Part shown: positions 1-23,478 of the stretch, piece by piece
Layout: every line of letters begins with the position of its first letter
How positions within the stretch are numbered: the stretch's first letter is position 1
NCBI RefSeq assembly: GCF_008831285.2
Contig: NC_045138.2
Location: 695,143 to 755,142 of the forward strand
Reading direction: 5' to 3'
From: Nymphaea colorata
Taxonomy: Eukaryota; Streptophyta; Magnoliopsida; Nymphaeales; Nymphaeaceae
Length of the DNA: 60,000 nucleotides
Program-made: the position numbers and the translations under genes
The notes under the pieces: generated by a model
Told to the model about the DNA's origin: nothing
The model's input: only the letters and a program-made list of their open reading frames with translations
Database searches by the model: none

Positions 1-1160
1 ATATTTTAGTACCTCTTAAAGAATGAAAATTCATGAAATAATGTCTTTCGGCCAAAAATTTCTAACTTTACCTCTGCTTACATGCAAGAAAGACTGCCAT
101 TAGAAGAAAAAGTCAAGGCAAGTGAGCGGGAATAATGACCACAAGTTAATGAGATGTGAATTCCCTAGAGTGAGAAAGATGCTTCTTAAAAATAAGGACA
201 ATTGCCTCAAGGAAAAGTTAAAGAGAGTGGCTCACAAGGACATCTCAATGAATTTAGATGTCAGATGCGTCAAATGACTAAAATTAAAAAAAAAAAAAGA
301 TTTACTGACCATTACTGCACCATAAACCGTTGCAAATACATGTGTTGCAACTATTTTTACATACACTTTTTTAATTTTTAACCATTGACAGATTTTAACT
401 TCCTATATGTAAAAAACAATTATGGTTTATAACTAAAGTCTAAAGCTAAAACTAAGATACACAACAGTCAAAATAACATGATCAAATTCAAACAAGAAGT
501 CATGTAGAATCTCAAAGCTCAAAATAAAAATATGAAAATCCAAATCTTTTCGGTCGGACATGGATTTTCTTTGGTCAAAACTAGACGAAGAAGGTACTGG
601 TGGGGCTGCCAGCGGGAGCGCACGTAAATGATTCAGACAATTTATTCCGAAAATGTTTGAATTGTAAACTACCAAATAAATCCATCTTAGAAAATACAAC
701 GTATATTCCTGACTAAACTTATGTTTATATCCATAAAACATATTTCATTAATGCGCTTAAGCTTGTTTAAAAAGCGGCTGAATGAAATGACAATTATTTT
801 TTCCAAAGATGAATTCATTAAAAAAGTGCTCATTTTTTACATATTTATATGTAACTGCGTGACATTCAGGAAATTATAGACCACCCAATTGGATTTATAG
901 AATAATCTATAAAAAAACCAAAAAACACGAGTCCCGAAGTCGTCAGGCATTAAAATCAAGCACTTTATTTTGTCAGTTAACAGTAAAATTTATGAGGTTG
1001 AGGCTCTTTTAGACTTTATAGGTAAAAGATGAGCCCGCAAGTAAAATTAGAAAGAGATAAACAGAAAAGCTTCACGCTATTGAGCGGACCATAGCGGCGA
1101 TTTTTGTCCTGACACCTTCCTAACATCGAATTTTCTACCAACGGGCTCCCTTTCAGCTCT
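1..1160. other. Upstream region of the GONST gene, no gene seen
   Basis: AT-rich DNA with short poly-A and poly-T runs. The only long reading frame (433-741, minus) has no recognisable domain and unconvincing composition. This stretch probably holds the distal promoter of the transporter gene that follows. I see no clear TATA box or transposon boundary. Confidence 0.5.
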
Positions 1161-1163
1161 CCG

Positions 1164-1164
<1 letters not shown>

Positions 1165-1208
<44 letters not shown>
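1165..1208 (+). repeat. (CT)n microsatellite at the 5' edge of the GONST gene
   Basis: A run of CT dinucleotides with one or two TTT interruptions. It lies about 450 bp upstream of the proposed start codon and is followed by more pyrimidine-rich DNA to about 1300. CT runs of this kind are common around plant core promoters and 5' leaders, so the transcription start is probably close to or just after it (inference). Confidence 0.85.
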
Positions 1209-1210
<2 letters not shown>

Positions 1211-1575
1211 ATCCATCTGTCGCTCCCCTCCTCCCTCTCTATCTATTAGATTAAACTAAGCTAGTGATTAAAGTAATTGAATTCTCTCCCTCCCTCTGTC
1301 TGTACGTATAATATAGGTGTGATTTCTGAACAAGCTCTGCCACGGTAGTTTATTCAATTCTTGTTTGTCTCTATTTGACGTTTCAAATGCCTGGTTACTA
1401 GTGTTGCTGCCAACTCTATCCAGCAGTAAAAAGGTAAAATCCCAGGAGTATTCAAAACTGTTGGGAGTTTTGAGCAATCTTTTGGTTTGTATTTGAGCTT
1501 ATTTCACGAGCTGCAAGTGGTTTTTGACCACTTGTTTCAGTTTGCATTGAACTTTCAGGTTCTCTGGATTCGCTA

Positions 1576-1602
1576 ATGAAGATGGCATCTGGAAAATTGT
1601 GA
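1576..1602 (+). promoter_or_regulatory. Upstream ORF in the GONST 5' leader
   Basis: An eight-codon frame (ATG AAG ATG ... TTG TGA) ends 52 bp before the proposed main ATG at 1655, in the same leader exon. A shorter four-codon frame sits at 1387-1401. Whether these are translated, and whether they reduce translation of the main frame, cannot be seen from sequence. They matter only if transcription starts upstream of about 1380 or 1570. Confidence 0.45.
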
Positions 1603-1654
1603 TTCCGAGTTGCAAGCGTGATCTTAAGGCATAGTTCTTGATATCGTTGTTCTG

Positions 1655-11293
<9,639 letters not shown>

Positions 11294-12452
11294 TTGCAAC
11301 ATGTGGAACTCTCACGAGGTCCAGCAGCTAGAATTGGCTCCCTGCTGAATCTGGTCGTTATTCAAAATCAAACTCAATGTGACTGTGCTCAAAACTTTTA
11401 CAGTGGAACCAGTTGTTGGGCTCCAATTGATAAATCAGGGGAGGGGGGGCATGAGGAAAGGAGCCAAGTTCTCAACCCCTTCCTAATTGGCGGCTTTCCG
11501 AGTAATTGGCCATGAAAAAAATGGCTCCATGTATAATATCCAGCATAATTCTGGTGGGTCATACCCCTCATTCAAACATCATAGGTCTCAACTTCCGATA
11601 GCAATTCGATGGGTTTGTCCCACTTGCAATTCTTCAACATTGTATTTTGGTTTCTCTTCTTGAAAAAGGAACATTGTATTTGGCTTTTTCCATGCTAATA
11701 TAAATGTAAATGGCGGTAGATTGCACTTTTCTTGTGTCTGACACTGTTGATTTCACCAGTTTCTTGTCTGTGGTTTAAAAAAACATTGCCAATTTAGTAA
11801 TAGCTTGACCGTATAGAGCTTTAAGTTGAAAATCTTAGTTTTGACCTTGGAAAAGAACCCCATCGAACCCAGCTGTTGACTGCTACTTCTTTAACTAAGT
11901 TGCCAAGATTTGCTAAAGCACGTATGGGCAATGGGGCAGATAGTTCACGTCTACATATATTTTGGTCTATCTTGCATACATGTTTATTGAGAATTCTGAT
12001 GCAGTTGCCACATTATTTTGCTCCAAATGCATGCAATCATGTGTGCATGTGCATGCGCACGAGAGAGAGAGAGAGAGAGAGCAGTAGTAGACCATAATAA
12101 TTAAATGCATGCAACATTGGTAATCAGATTTGGGCGCTTAACCGCAAATTTAATGCCATCACAAGAGAAAATAAAATAAATCTTCCGGCCAAGCAACAAC
12201 CTAGATGACTTCCAGCCGTCCTGATACGAACAAGTAGCGATCGTTGCATGCTTAGTCTCCGAATTGATGTTCAACAAACATGTGTTTGACTTTAATATTG
12301 TATCTGAAAATAACTTTAGTGTGGCCCAACTGATCGAGACAGCAGTTGTTAGGCAGTTAGTTACTGGTTCAAGGTGCTTGCTCCTTGTCAAAGCTGATAA
12401 ATGCTCGGACCGGCGGCAAAGGAAACGTGAACCAACAATGAAGTCTCGAAAG

Positions 12453-12454
<2 letters not shown>

Positions 12455-12504
<50 letters not shown>
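12455..12504. repeat. (TA)n microsatellite
   Basis: About 50 bp of alternating TA in the convergent intergenic region. Frames across it on both strands are spurious. Confidence 0.95.
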
Positions 12505-12507
<3 letters not shown>

Positions 12508-12580
12508 AAAACTGAACTGTGACTCCAGCTTTCCCATGACATTTGGGAACATAAAAATCTGACCATCCATCTTTTTGCAC

Positions 12581-12870
12581 GATGGAGGAAGAGGGGAAAG
12601 GGGTTCCTCCTTTTTCACCTTCCCCTTATTCCTCCATCGTGAGGGAGGAAAAAAGGGGAACCATTCGCCCTACCCCCTGCCCTATGGCGGCTCTCGTTGG
12701 GCCGGGCTGGCAATGGGTGGGGGGAACGACTGCCCCCCTCCCTGTAAGGGGCCACCAAGCGGTGCAGCCCCAACACCGCCCGGCAGGGCTCTTGTTGGAA
12801 GAAGAGGGGAGAGGGAGAGGGAGGGAAGGAAGAGAAGCACGGTGGGAGAGGGGGGAAGGAAAGGGAGGGA
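12581..12870. repeat. G-rich polypurine block with a small inverted repeat
   Basis: The segment 12581-12639 begins GATGGAGGAAGAGGGGAAAGG and ends with its approximate inverse complement, forming an imperfect stem of about 21 bp. The rest (to about 12870) is GC-rich with long G/A runs such as GGGAGAGGGAGAGGGAGGG, which could form triplex or quadruplex structures. Its composition contrasts sharply with the AT-rich surroundings. Frames in it show no recognisable protein. Confidence 0.55.
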
Positions 12871-13592
12871 GATGGAGGTGATCTGGACAGTTCGATTTAA
12901 AATTGGACGGTCTAGTTTTGATATTCCTGATATTCCTAATAAATGTATAGATATGCTATAGTCAGCATTCAGGAACTCATATATATAATTGAAGGGTGAC
13001 GTCTAACTAAGGTTTTGTTTATCCATCATGATGTGCAATTATAAGGAAAAAACTAGGAAAAAAAAAGGTGATAGACATTTTTGTCATCTAGAATTAGTTT
13101 ATATTTTTTTTCATTATTTTTCTTTCAACCAATCCGGATTAAATTGTTGAGTGACTAAGATAACAAATCACTCAGCCATCTAACTAATCCATCATGATAG
13201 ACAGATTAAGAAGAAACAAAAAGACGACAAATTGTCATCTAGCATTAGTTCTCACCTTTCTTGTTTTTCTTTCAATCATTCATCTACATCAAATGGACTA
13301 CCTTAGATGGATAGCTGGGTGACTCTAAACAACTAGGGTCACCATTTACTCACTATATATATATACACACACACCAAGAGAGAGATAAAAAGAAAAATGT
13401 AAGTGTTAGACACTTAAACACTAAACAGACAAGGAATAATGTCTTCAATCTTTTTTAGATCGGTGGTGGAGAGCAATGCATTTTCATCATTTAGTACAAT
13501 TTACATCTTTTTTCCTTTTTTTTTCAACTGCCGATTTGAAAAAGATCAAGAGTGGTAGCCCTTATCCATTTAGCATCTAGTACATACTAATT

Positions 13593-13678
<86 letters not shown>

Positions 13679-13679
13679 A
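13593..13679. repeat. Compound (CT)n(TA)n microsatellite
   Basis: A CT run (13593-13614) passes directly into a TA run with one CA interruption. Confidence 0.95.
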
Positions 13680-14691
13680 TTGAATGGTGAGTTTACTCCC
13701 TTCAATAGATGATTAAGGAAACCACTAAAATCAACAAGTTGTTAGCAATAAAAATTCAACCAGTTTGAGATTGGAATACGATGGTTTCAACTTGAATGTA
13801 TTCCACGTTTGTAGAGGAGCCACCAATACCATCAACCATCCAGAGAGCCATTTTCCTTTCAACTCAGACTTATATCCATTATTGACAATCTGAAAATTTA
13901 GATACAAGCAGAGAGCCAGAAGCACAGAGGAAGAGACCGTTCCATTTCTAAACTCGGTACAGAACAGAAGCTCTACCGGCAACGCTGATTTATGGTCCCA
14001 GGTTCCAATCTTGTTACATAAATCAAATTTATGCGACTGTGAATCGAAACAAACTGAATGGCAACATATAACGCCCATCAAACGTGTTTTCGAGGGAAAA
14101 TTGTTATACTGTATCTGGTTCTTGTTCAATCTAGTGTAACTAGTAGCATGGGAAGAAGAGAAAGAGAGAAAGAGAGAGATAGAGAGAGGGAAGAAGAAGA
14201 GAGAGAGAGAGAGAGACTCAACATTCCTTTTCAAAAGCAACCAGCTCTACACTGTCAATGAACATTACATAAAAAAAGGAAAACCGAGCCAGGTAGCTGC
14301 CAGATTATGCCTCTCAGCTCTGTATCTGCTGCTTGCTTGAGGTTGAGGGTGTATGTGAGTGGGGGAAGAGCTATGCTGCCGCATCATACTTTTCAAGCGG
14401 CCATGGCCCGTATTACACTATTGTCCCAATGAAAAAAAGGACAGGAAGAAACAGCAAGCGGTTCAAAATGAAACTTGATACAACAAATTCTCTTTCTAAA
14501 ATCACTATAAAATTACAAGACACAGAAAACCAAGGACAGAGAGGAGACTAGGTATCCTGTTCCAGACAGATGATCGATCTTCCTGCAGCCAAGAGTGATT
14601 CCCCAGCCTAAATCAGACATATATCTATATATATATATATATATATCGTGCACAAATATATATATTTGGACTTGGACATATAGATATACCC

Positions 14692-17600
14692 TTACGGAGA
14701 CGGTTTCCAGTCAAATTGAAGATTATTGAAGTTGTTCACTGATCCAAGCCCGCTTAAAAATCTGTTGCTCATATCCTGCTGATGGTTCATACTTGGATCC
14801 TGGTGGGGCATTGACTGCATGCTAATTCTTCCATTTAAAGTTGGCACAGAGTTTCCAGGCACAGGTGTCCTTATACCAGCCATTGTTACTGCTGCCATTG
14901 GGTTGATTCCTCCCATGCTGCCAAAACCAACACTGTTGATGCCTATACCGCTGGAGATTCCATTACCGACCAGACAGTTTGCTCCTTTTAGGGATGTATT
15001 TCCTGTCTGCATATTCATTGTATTCAAACTCTTCATCTCATTTCCCATAGGGCCAATCCCAACCATGTTACCCCCAGCGTTCAGCTGAGAGGACATCATT
15101 ATTTCTTGTATTATTTGCTGCACAGAGCTTTGAGAATCATCGGGATCAACTTCACCTGAATGTGAAGGCTGAGGTGGAGGAATATTTGCAGGTGAATTTG
15201 CAGAACTCGAATGTGCAGTTGAATGTGCAGTTGGTGGAATAGAAGACTGAGGAAGTGGGTTAGGTGCTGAGGGAACAGTATTGGGGAAGGGAGAAGATGG
15301 ATTGGGATGTGACTGTTGTAGTGAATTTGAAGAACCAGCCGATGAAATTTGAACCGAGTTTCCAAAAGGGCTCGTGCCATTGTTCAATGGATTGTCTTGT
15401 CTTGTGTTAATGGCATTCTGATGGATAAGACCTGCTATGGTGCTTGTGGACGCAGAGGAGGAGGTAGGAGAGGCATTCAGCAGGTTGGTTAGACCAACTA
15501 CACCATTACCTTGTGTAAGCTGCTGGACAGAAGAGGCTTGCACTGAACCTTCATTCTGTGACCTTGTCTGTTCTTCTTGCTGCTGCTGTTGCTGTTGTTG
15601 TTGTTGCTGCTGCTGCTGCTGCTGCTGTTGCTGTTGTTGTTGCTGCTGCTGCTGACATTGATTTGTTCCACCCAATGCTATTGTCCTTCTTGGAAAATTA
15701 ATCAAACTAGCTGTAAAGCAAAATAGAGTAACAAAAGTTGATTAGAGGTGTAAATAGACCGCTCCACCAAGTAATTAAATATAAGGAGACCATTATATAA
15801 ATTAATTGAACTGTCAGTGCTAGTGTCAAAAATAATTACCAAAAAGATTTAGAAAGGGAAAATATCATGCTATTGATTCTCACCGTTTTTATCTGATATC
15901 TTGAAAGCTATGTGACCATTTTAAAATTTTGTTGGCAATAGAGCCACACTCTTACCAAAATATCTCTAGCTTAGGACTATGAAATCAGACCATAATCAAT
16001 CTACAGTTACAAGGGTCAGGGCTGAAACAAACATGCATGATGATGCAGTACGTCAAAATCAACGTAATGCAGGTTCATCAGGACTTAACGAAGAATACAC
16101 TGTGTGCCGCAAAGAGGAAAAGGTTTGGTCATTGTTATTATGACCTGAACGTTAATAGCTTGCACCGCGGGAGGACATTTTTACACAAGAGAAGCACCAT
16201 GTAACTAAAAATGAAACCAACCATGTCACATGGGGCCGTGGACGGCCTATGAATGCAGGAAAGACCACATATATGATATCTTTAGATTTTAAAAATTGTA
16301 AAAGAATAATATTCTTCCCAAGTTACAAGCAATAAGGTATAAAGAGTAACCAAAAAAGCCTGGCATTCTGGGTGCGTATATAATACTCTCCTTTCTCTGT
16401 GCAAGGATACCAGAGGTAACCACAGGCAGCAATAGTAGCACAGTATTTTTGCGCTTCTTCTCCTCCTCCTCCTTGTTTCATTTTATCGTTTTTCCATTGC
16501 CGAAACAGGCAAATGGCAATTCAGCTGGTATTTTAAGATTTTGGTACTCATTCACCCAAAAATGATGAAAAGAACTGAGAATCGAATGAACAGCAAATAA
16601 GACAGATCACAGTAATGCAGAAATCATAAATAACATCCTTGGTATTAAGAATTATAGTTTAAGTGCACTATTCAAAGCTGGCTTGGGGTATTTCCATTCA
16701 GTACTAGAATTCCTTACACCTTGCTCTTGTTCCACATGTCAACATTCTCAAAGCCCAAACTAGTATACTTCTTCCTAAACATCTTTATGTAGACATAAAA
16801 ACCTTGTAAATCACACAGCCAAACATCTTGTTCCTTCTTTGAGGATTCTACTTAACAAACAGGAAATATGAAATATCCACTAATGCAACAGCAGTCAGAT
16901 ACTTTAAAAGCAAAGGGAATATCGATAAAAAATATTGTATCAGGGAAATACTTAATCAAATAAAATAATAGACTATGAAAAGGACATAGAGCTAGACATA
17001 TATAGTTATATTATATATACTGTCTCTCTCTCTCTCTCTGTCCAAGAAGAAAAAGTATCATGCTTACCCATGGGACCTGTTTTAGTCTCCCGACTATAAT
17101 CAATCAAATCCTTCATACTGTTAACCACCTCAGATATCTGCATTTGAAAGACTCTGTCAGCTGTTGGCTTAGTTCACCAGTTTGATAACAAAAAGTATGC
17201 TAACCACTTTGATAACTGTAAGAATAACTTGGACATCAATTGAGAGCTAAAATAACTGTTTCTGCAACATTCAATATTCACATGCAACCATAACAATGGA
17301 ATGATTTAAATCAGAGCCACCAACAAAATGAAGGTTCTAGATGTCAAATCATTTTTCAGCACATTTTATCTCAAAACTCAAAAGTTCTCAGATATTAGGA
17401 TATTAAACCCAAACAAGTTTTACTTTTAATTAATACATTCGTGGACAGAGAAACCCATGGCTTCAACATGCACACAGTTCACATACAAAACTTCATTTAT
17501 AATTTCAAATGTGTGAATAACGCCAACCTGAAGGCAGCGAACATATCGCTTTGTGTATCCCAAATCATTTACCAATGGAACCTCCATAGCTTTGGCTAAA

Positions 17601-20600
17601 TCACGGGCAATTTTAACGAATCTAAAGAACAAGGATAAAGACAGTGGTGTCAGCTGAAAGATTGTAAAGAACAACACATCCTGGAGACAGAAAATTCAGT
17701 TATAATAAAATCAAGAAACGGCATCCAAGTGGCTACAATTACAGCCTATATCATTTTCTTGAGTAAAATATGGAAAAGCAAAGGAATCTTTTACATATCA
17801 AGGCAACCAAGCTCTATTACATGGGTACTTTGTTTGGGTGAGGTACCCGTGTCGTACCCATGTCAACACGGGTAGGGGACTGGGTTGTGGATATGCCTTG
17901 GACAAAGCCTGGACATGATCAAACCTGTGTTAGGTGCGGTCAATGCCTCCATGGCGATATCCATCCTCTTTTGCACTCGGTCAAAGTTGACCAAGTCCAT
18001 TTTTGTCCACTAATTAGGTTTTCTTTAAAATCATCATGCGTATACAATGGAAATGAAGAGCCCTTGAGAGACACTAAAGGGTTTTCATCTTTTATGTGGT
18101 CTAGCTCCACCTATTCAGCAGGATTTTCCAGTAACCAGCAATTGTCCAGCAACTTTTCCAGAGACTTAATTTTCTTTAATAAAACTTTCTATATTGTTTT
18201 GTTCGCTTAAAATTTTACTTTTGTTTATATACATATCCATGTGTGTGTGTGTGTGTGTGTACCTAAATTTTTTGAAAGTGCTCCACACCCGGACCCATAT
18301 TGAAACCCATATCCGCCTCTAACAGTAACATCATTCTTTTCCTGAGGGCAGCAGAACTTATTACAAGTTCTAATCGAAGTAGCTGCCCACAGGATAAAGC
18401 AGATTTACCAACCAATGGCCCAAGGAGATGCCTTCAAGCTGCAAGTTAAGGCCCATCAACAGAGACACATATACCTATTAGCATGATACTCTAGTATTAC
18501 AAGTTTACAACTAACGAGGAGCATTAGAAAGTAAGGGCAGACATTGGGAATTTTGTGAACTTATTGATAGTAGGTTTAGTGTAGACTGTGTAGACCATAA
18601 AGAAGGTTGATACTTGATAGAGGGATAGAGAGAGAAAGACTTGGCACTGTAGCTCAAACAGTATCTCCAGGAAAGATTGAAAAATAATGAGTTCACACGA
18701 TACCACATCAACTTGAAAAAGGAAACTTCTGCCTTACATATTACAAGTGTTCTGCAACTCCTGTGCTGTAAAAGTGGATGACCCATTTTGACTGGCAGCT
18801 TGGTATTTCTGAGCTACTGTACCTAGCTGGCTAACCTGAGCACAAACATCAATAACACGTTAAACACCTATTTCACAAAAAGATGCAGGAACATGAAACA
18901 AAAACCAATGTTCACATGTATGAGATAGAGATCTAAAAAGGAGGATGAAGACAAAAAGTAGACATGATGAAAAGTATATAATGTACATCTTTCGCATCAC
19001 GCTAATCAATATTTAATAGTGAACTCCAATATAAACCATTTATGAGGTTTTCTTGAAACCTTAACAATAAGACAGCCTTCATGGGGCTGCAAGAGCCACC
19101 TGTATAAGGTTAAAAAGCCTTTTACCTTGAGCCTTTACACTTTCTTTGGGTGATGAAAATGAAAAGATCTAACAGTTAAACAGTGAAATTTTCATCTAGA
19201 TGAAAAGGCATATATATGGATATACATGTGCTTAAAACTTTTAAACTATAAATTCAATAAAATCTAATGGCGGAGTTCTATGAAAAAAATCTCTATGTTC
19301 TTCATGATTTAGTAGCCACCAAGAGTCCATGGCATAACAGGGTACATAAACTTGCATTCATCAGTAACTAATAGTAATGCATTTAACCACTGTAGTGTAG
19401 CTTTTCTTTACAAGGTTATCAAAGGAAATGATCTGTTGCTGCTGGTGCTTATCCAGAAAAACATATTTACTCTGGCAGAAGGGAACAACCCAAGTTTTCA
19501 GCTCATCCCAAACATTAATTAGGGTAAATGATACAGCAAGAATTGGAAAATATGGAAAGCAATGAGCTCTTCCAGAGACACTGTCAACCACATCAACGTT
19601 GACCAAGATGTCAGTGACTATTAAGTCATTCAGTGGTAAACATAGCCGCCATAATATGTTTCCCATACGCCAGTATAAATAAATAGGTAGTTATGCAAAC
19701 TGCCTAAGGTCCACCTTGCATCCACATACATGTGGGCTGAGAACCATAGTTGCAGTTGCCAGAGTCACTTAAAGCAAGCAAGAAACCAGATTCTTTGGAA
19801 CCACAAGCACACATCACAATTCACAATACCCAACTATGAGCCTGACTATTATGTTGCTTTAATCTAAATTGGACACAGATTTTATTCTTATGTTGTGATC
19901 TTTATTTCTTTTAAATTTCTATCTTATTTCTATGCATGTATCAGGCTATCGGCTTATTTGTACTTTGTATAGTCCAATGCATCACTTCAGAAAGAATTCA
20001 TGTGTTTTCCTACTTGATCTACCAAGTCTTGCAAAAAATTTTGAAATGCCTGAGTACCAATTCTGATTCACATACTGCTTTCCAAACTGGAAATGTCCAT
20101 AAAGTCAGTGACAACCAACAAGCCATTGTAGCCAAATAGAATTTTCTCAGGTTACAACAGATCCCATAAACTCTACGAAAGCCTCTACTGTTGACATTAT
20201 TCTATAACATTCGCAACTTTCTTATCCACTAAACGTAGCACAAATCCTTACTCTTCATGTCAGCAAAGAAAAGTGAAGAAAAGAGTACCAACAGGGGTGG
20301 ACTCAAACTTCCTTGCTCAGTGAGTAAGTCTATCTCTTTAAGCTTTTCACCAATAAGTGCCTTCCTAGCTAGACTTCGTTGCATGCATAAACATTTATGT
20401 CACCTTTCAACAAAAGGAACCAGTAATTACAATAACTATTTTTCATTGCTTTCAATGAATAATCCTCACAGATAGGTCCAAAATGATGATTTCTTTTCGG
20501 CATAAAAATTAAAATACCATTTCACCATGGAACAAAATTGTTGTGCTCAATCCCAAATGAGTCTTCTAGACCAGTAACAATCCAGTTTAGCAACTTCATT

Positions 20601-23478
20601 GAAGCAGTAGTTACTAAAGGAAGTGTCCCAATTGTAGAGTAACTTTAACATCTAATGAACCACCATGAAGCTCAGTGTTGTTCATATTTATTTGTATCTG
20701 TGAAAGCACATTACTGTCCATATTATGTGTGTGTCTGCATAGTTTTTTTTTTTTTTTTCTTGCCAAGATAAAGCGTATCTGTATCACTCAAGTATTACTT
20801 CAATCATAAAAACCAATAAAATCCAATGCCAGAAATTTACCAGCTTTTCATTAAGTGTTCATGATTCTCAAATTTTTTAACAAAAGCAGCCATGTTTTTA
20901 TAGGTAAAATAAAATCACAGAAAGAACAAAGAACAATAAGGCCCATCCCAGCACTGAAGCACAGAGCAAATGCAGTGTATACAATGCTTGACTGTCTGAC
21001 AAAGAGTTCTCTAAACCACACGTCCACAGCCAAGTACCATAAAATTACACATAGTGGAGTGAGGAAAACAAAAATCTTGATAAGTGTCATTTTTAAGCAT
21101 ATTTAAGTACCACAAGGATATTATGGTATTTTCACTTAATCACCATCAGCTCAGTTGGGCAATCTGTACTGCTGCTGCTTTCAGCTATTTCCTTAGAAAT
21201 AAGAAATAAAGAAAATAACTGCTAGTATCTCAATAAGATGATGCAGTTATAAAGGACCTGAGATAGTATCAGTCTTCGAGGGATAAGCTCCTCATGGCGT
21301 CTGGCGCAAAACTCCCAAGAGCATATCTAAATAACAGACAGAAATCAATTTTGCTTGGATAAACCTATATAGGAAGAACCAAAGAAGCTAAAACAATGCA
21401 TAAGAAGATATTGAAGGCTAAGTCCTTTGTTGATGGGACCAAACCTTTAGATCCATAGAGAAAACAACCCTAAGTTGTCCATCACGAACTACACGTAGCT
21501 GCTCAAATACACTTTCTTGGATTGCCTTTCCATAATCCAAGACAATATGACCAGAAGCTGTATGATATTCCCGAGGCATATCCACGTATAGAAGTTCTTC
21601 CAAAGTTCCACTGTCATATTTGATTTTGCAGAGCCTCGGCAAAACCTCTACAGTTGTTTCTGAAAAAATAAATTGCCAAAACAATCATAACCATGCAAAA
21701 GCCAATGAAGCAACACTATACTTGGAAAACGGATTCAAACAAAAAAATGCAGGTAACAAAAAGGATAAACAATAGTTACAAAGTATTGACATCATAGCAA
21801 TATGATCATAGACGTATACACAGAGAAAAGGGGGGAAAAAAAGTACATACCAAAACCACGACCAGGCTTTATATTGCATATTTCACAATGCCAGACATCC
21901 TGAAAAATTAGAGAACATCAACACATAAAACACACATTCAGTCGCTTGTGAGGACTACATGCTATGAGAATTTATAGCAAAGCTTGACTTCCCCTTTAAC
22001 ATACCTGTGGGAAAACACCAGTTGTTTGCCTCCCATTGCCATACAAAGAAACGCACCACCGCTTCTTGGCATGTGGAGCAAAATACTCGGAGACAAATTT
22101 TCGCCAAAAATCAATGCTATTATCCTGTAGAAGAGTAATTTTGAAAAGAGATTATGCAATATAAGACACATCACCATAAAAACTGGGAAAAATGTACCAA
22201 AAGCAGCTAAAGCAAGTAAATACAGAAGCTTACAGCAGGCCTATGTTGCTGGTGATACATATACTGTGTCAACCTCCTAGCACACGTCCCAGGCTCATAC
22301 ATAGGTTTTATTGCAGATCTTAGTGGCATGTTATGTTGTTGAAACTGCTGTATAGGTTGTTGTTGCAGTGCTGAACGTTGCACAGGTAATGTCTTGAACA
22401 TCTGTTGTTGCTGTTGTTGTTGCAAGAGCCGCTGCTGCTGCTGCAGGAGATTCATTTGTGCTGCCTGCAATTGCATTTGCTGGGGACTTTGTCGAGACAT
22501 TTGCAAAAGCTGCTGCTGTTGTTGCTGCTGTTGCAAAAGTAATGATTGATCTGAATGCTGAGGCTCACTTTTAATGCCTGGAATGTTTCTCAAAGAAGTT
22601 ATCTGCTGCTGTTGTTGCTGCTGATGCTGATGCTGTTGCTGCTGCTGCTGTTGCTCCAACTTCACAGGAACAAGACCCCGTAAAGCCTGCATCTGTTGTT
22701 GTGCTGATTGTTCATTGGCCACTTGAGGCTCCATTTTCACAGGCATCAGACCACGCAAGGGTGCCAATGACTGGGGTCCATTTGGATCACCACTAAGTGC
22801 CCTAAGAGACTGCAACTGCTGTTGTTGGCTTGCTGCCAAGCCCATGTTGTTCTGAGCAGAGAACTGCTGCAAGCTTCGTGCCCCAAGCATATGCTGGGAC
22901 TGAATTTGGAGACTATTAGATGAGTCCTGCCCTTGCTGCCCATGCTGGAAGTTCTGCACCTCAAGTTGTTGAGGGTGTGGAAGATCTTGAGACAACTGAT
23001 TTGGGAAATGGGGACCCCCAGAAGCCGTCATAGATCCACTTATACCAGATGAGATAGCAGCAGAAGCATTTGTTGATGTGAATGGCAACGGTGAAGCATT
23101 AAAGGCCAACCCACTGCCAATGCCTGTGAGCGCATCAGATTCAGCATTCATACCAATACCTCCCCTCTGCATGTTTCCAGATCCAGAAAGACCCGGATTT
23201 GGACCAGAAGATACTGGCCCATTGGCCCCAACAAAAGATGGGTTGACACCAATGCCCGCATTCCCCCCACCACCAAGAAGTGAAGAAACATTGGACAAGT
23301 TTCCCAACACCCCCATGTTTCCATACTGAGTGCGTGGAGAAACAAGAGGAGAGAAGGCAGGTTGTGCAGGAATTGATCCACCCTGGCCTCCTAAAAGACT
23401 AGAATTTGTTCTTAAGAGAGCCGAAGGGGCAACTGTCTGGGCGCCACCGACTGGAGTCGGAGGCCCTGAAGGTACCAT
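14692..23478 (-). CDS. SEU: SEUSS, LIM-domain-binding transcriptional co-regulator
   Basis: Nuclear adaptor that works with the LEUNIG co-repressor to silence targets such as AGAMOUS in flower development (family knowledge). Coding exons, 5' to 3' on the minus strand: 23478-22234, 22124-22005, 21899-21851, 21659-21445, 21326-21258, 18835-18738, 17621-17528, 17137-17068, 15710-14692. They total 2,979 nt with a continuous frame (992 aa; Arabidopsis SEU is 877). The start MVPSGPPTPVGG and the end FNNLQFDWK are SEUSS signatures that separate it from the SEUSS-LIKE proteins. The first exon is Gln-rich (residues about 200-395). The LIM-binding (Ldb) domain starts near YEPGTCARR (about residue 394) and runs to about 653, including RKFVSEYFAPHAKKRWCVS and VPLVNDLGYTKRYVRCLQ. 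A poly-Gln run follows at about 673. A non-coding leader exon ends at 24420; the acceptor of the first coding exon is near 23540. Intron 6 is 2.4 kb. Confidence 0.96.
15583..15656 (-). repeat. CAG/CAA tract encoding SEUSS poly-Gln
   Basis: About 26 consecutive glutamine codons, mixed CAG and CAA, at the start of the last SEUSS exon. Other, shorter Gln tracts lie in the first coding exon (about 22400-22700). The mixed codons suggest a tract held by selection or slowed in slippage rather than a pure expanding repeat (inference). Confidence 0.93.
17818..18330. mobile_element. Probable transposon fragment in SEUSS intron 7
   Basis: The block starts with repeated GTACCCGTGTCGTACCC and ACACGGGTA motifs and ends CCACACCCGGACCCATATTG. 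It is richer in GC than the intron around it and contains a (GT)n run at 18240-18260. The inverted similarity of the two ends suggests an inserted element, but I could not find a target duplication. Confidence 0.35.

Larger units (their letters stand above)
11294..14691. other. Convergent intergenic region between GONST and SEUSS
   Basis: This holds the 3' UTR of the transporter (probably to about 11.7 kb) and the 3' UTR of SEUSS (from 14691 leftwards, probably to about 14.2 kb). Between them lie a GA run (12061-12080), TA runs, a G-rich polypurine block and, at 13000-13350, a diverged pair of blocks containing TCCATCATGAT and TTGTCATCTAG motifs, probably old MITE sequence. No coding gene is seen. 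Confidence 0.65.

Noticed and set aside
433-741. A 102-codon minus-strand frame upstream of GONST
   Set aside because: No recognisable domain, no splice context, and composition typical of random AT-rich frames.
15437-15655. Plus-strand frame ending in poly-Cys
   Set aside because: Antisense shadow of the SEUSS poly-Gln tract.
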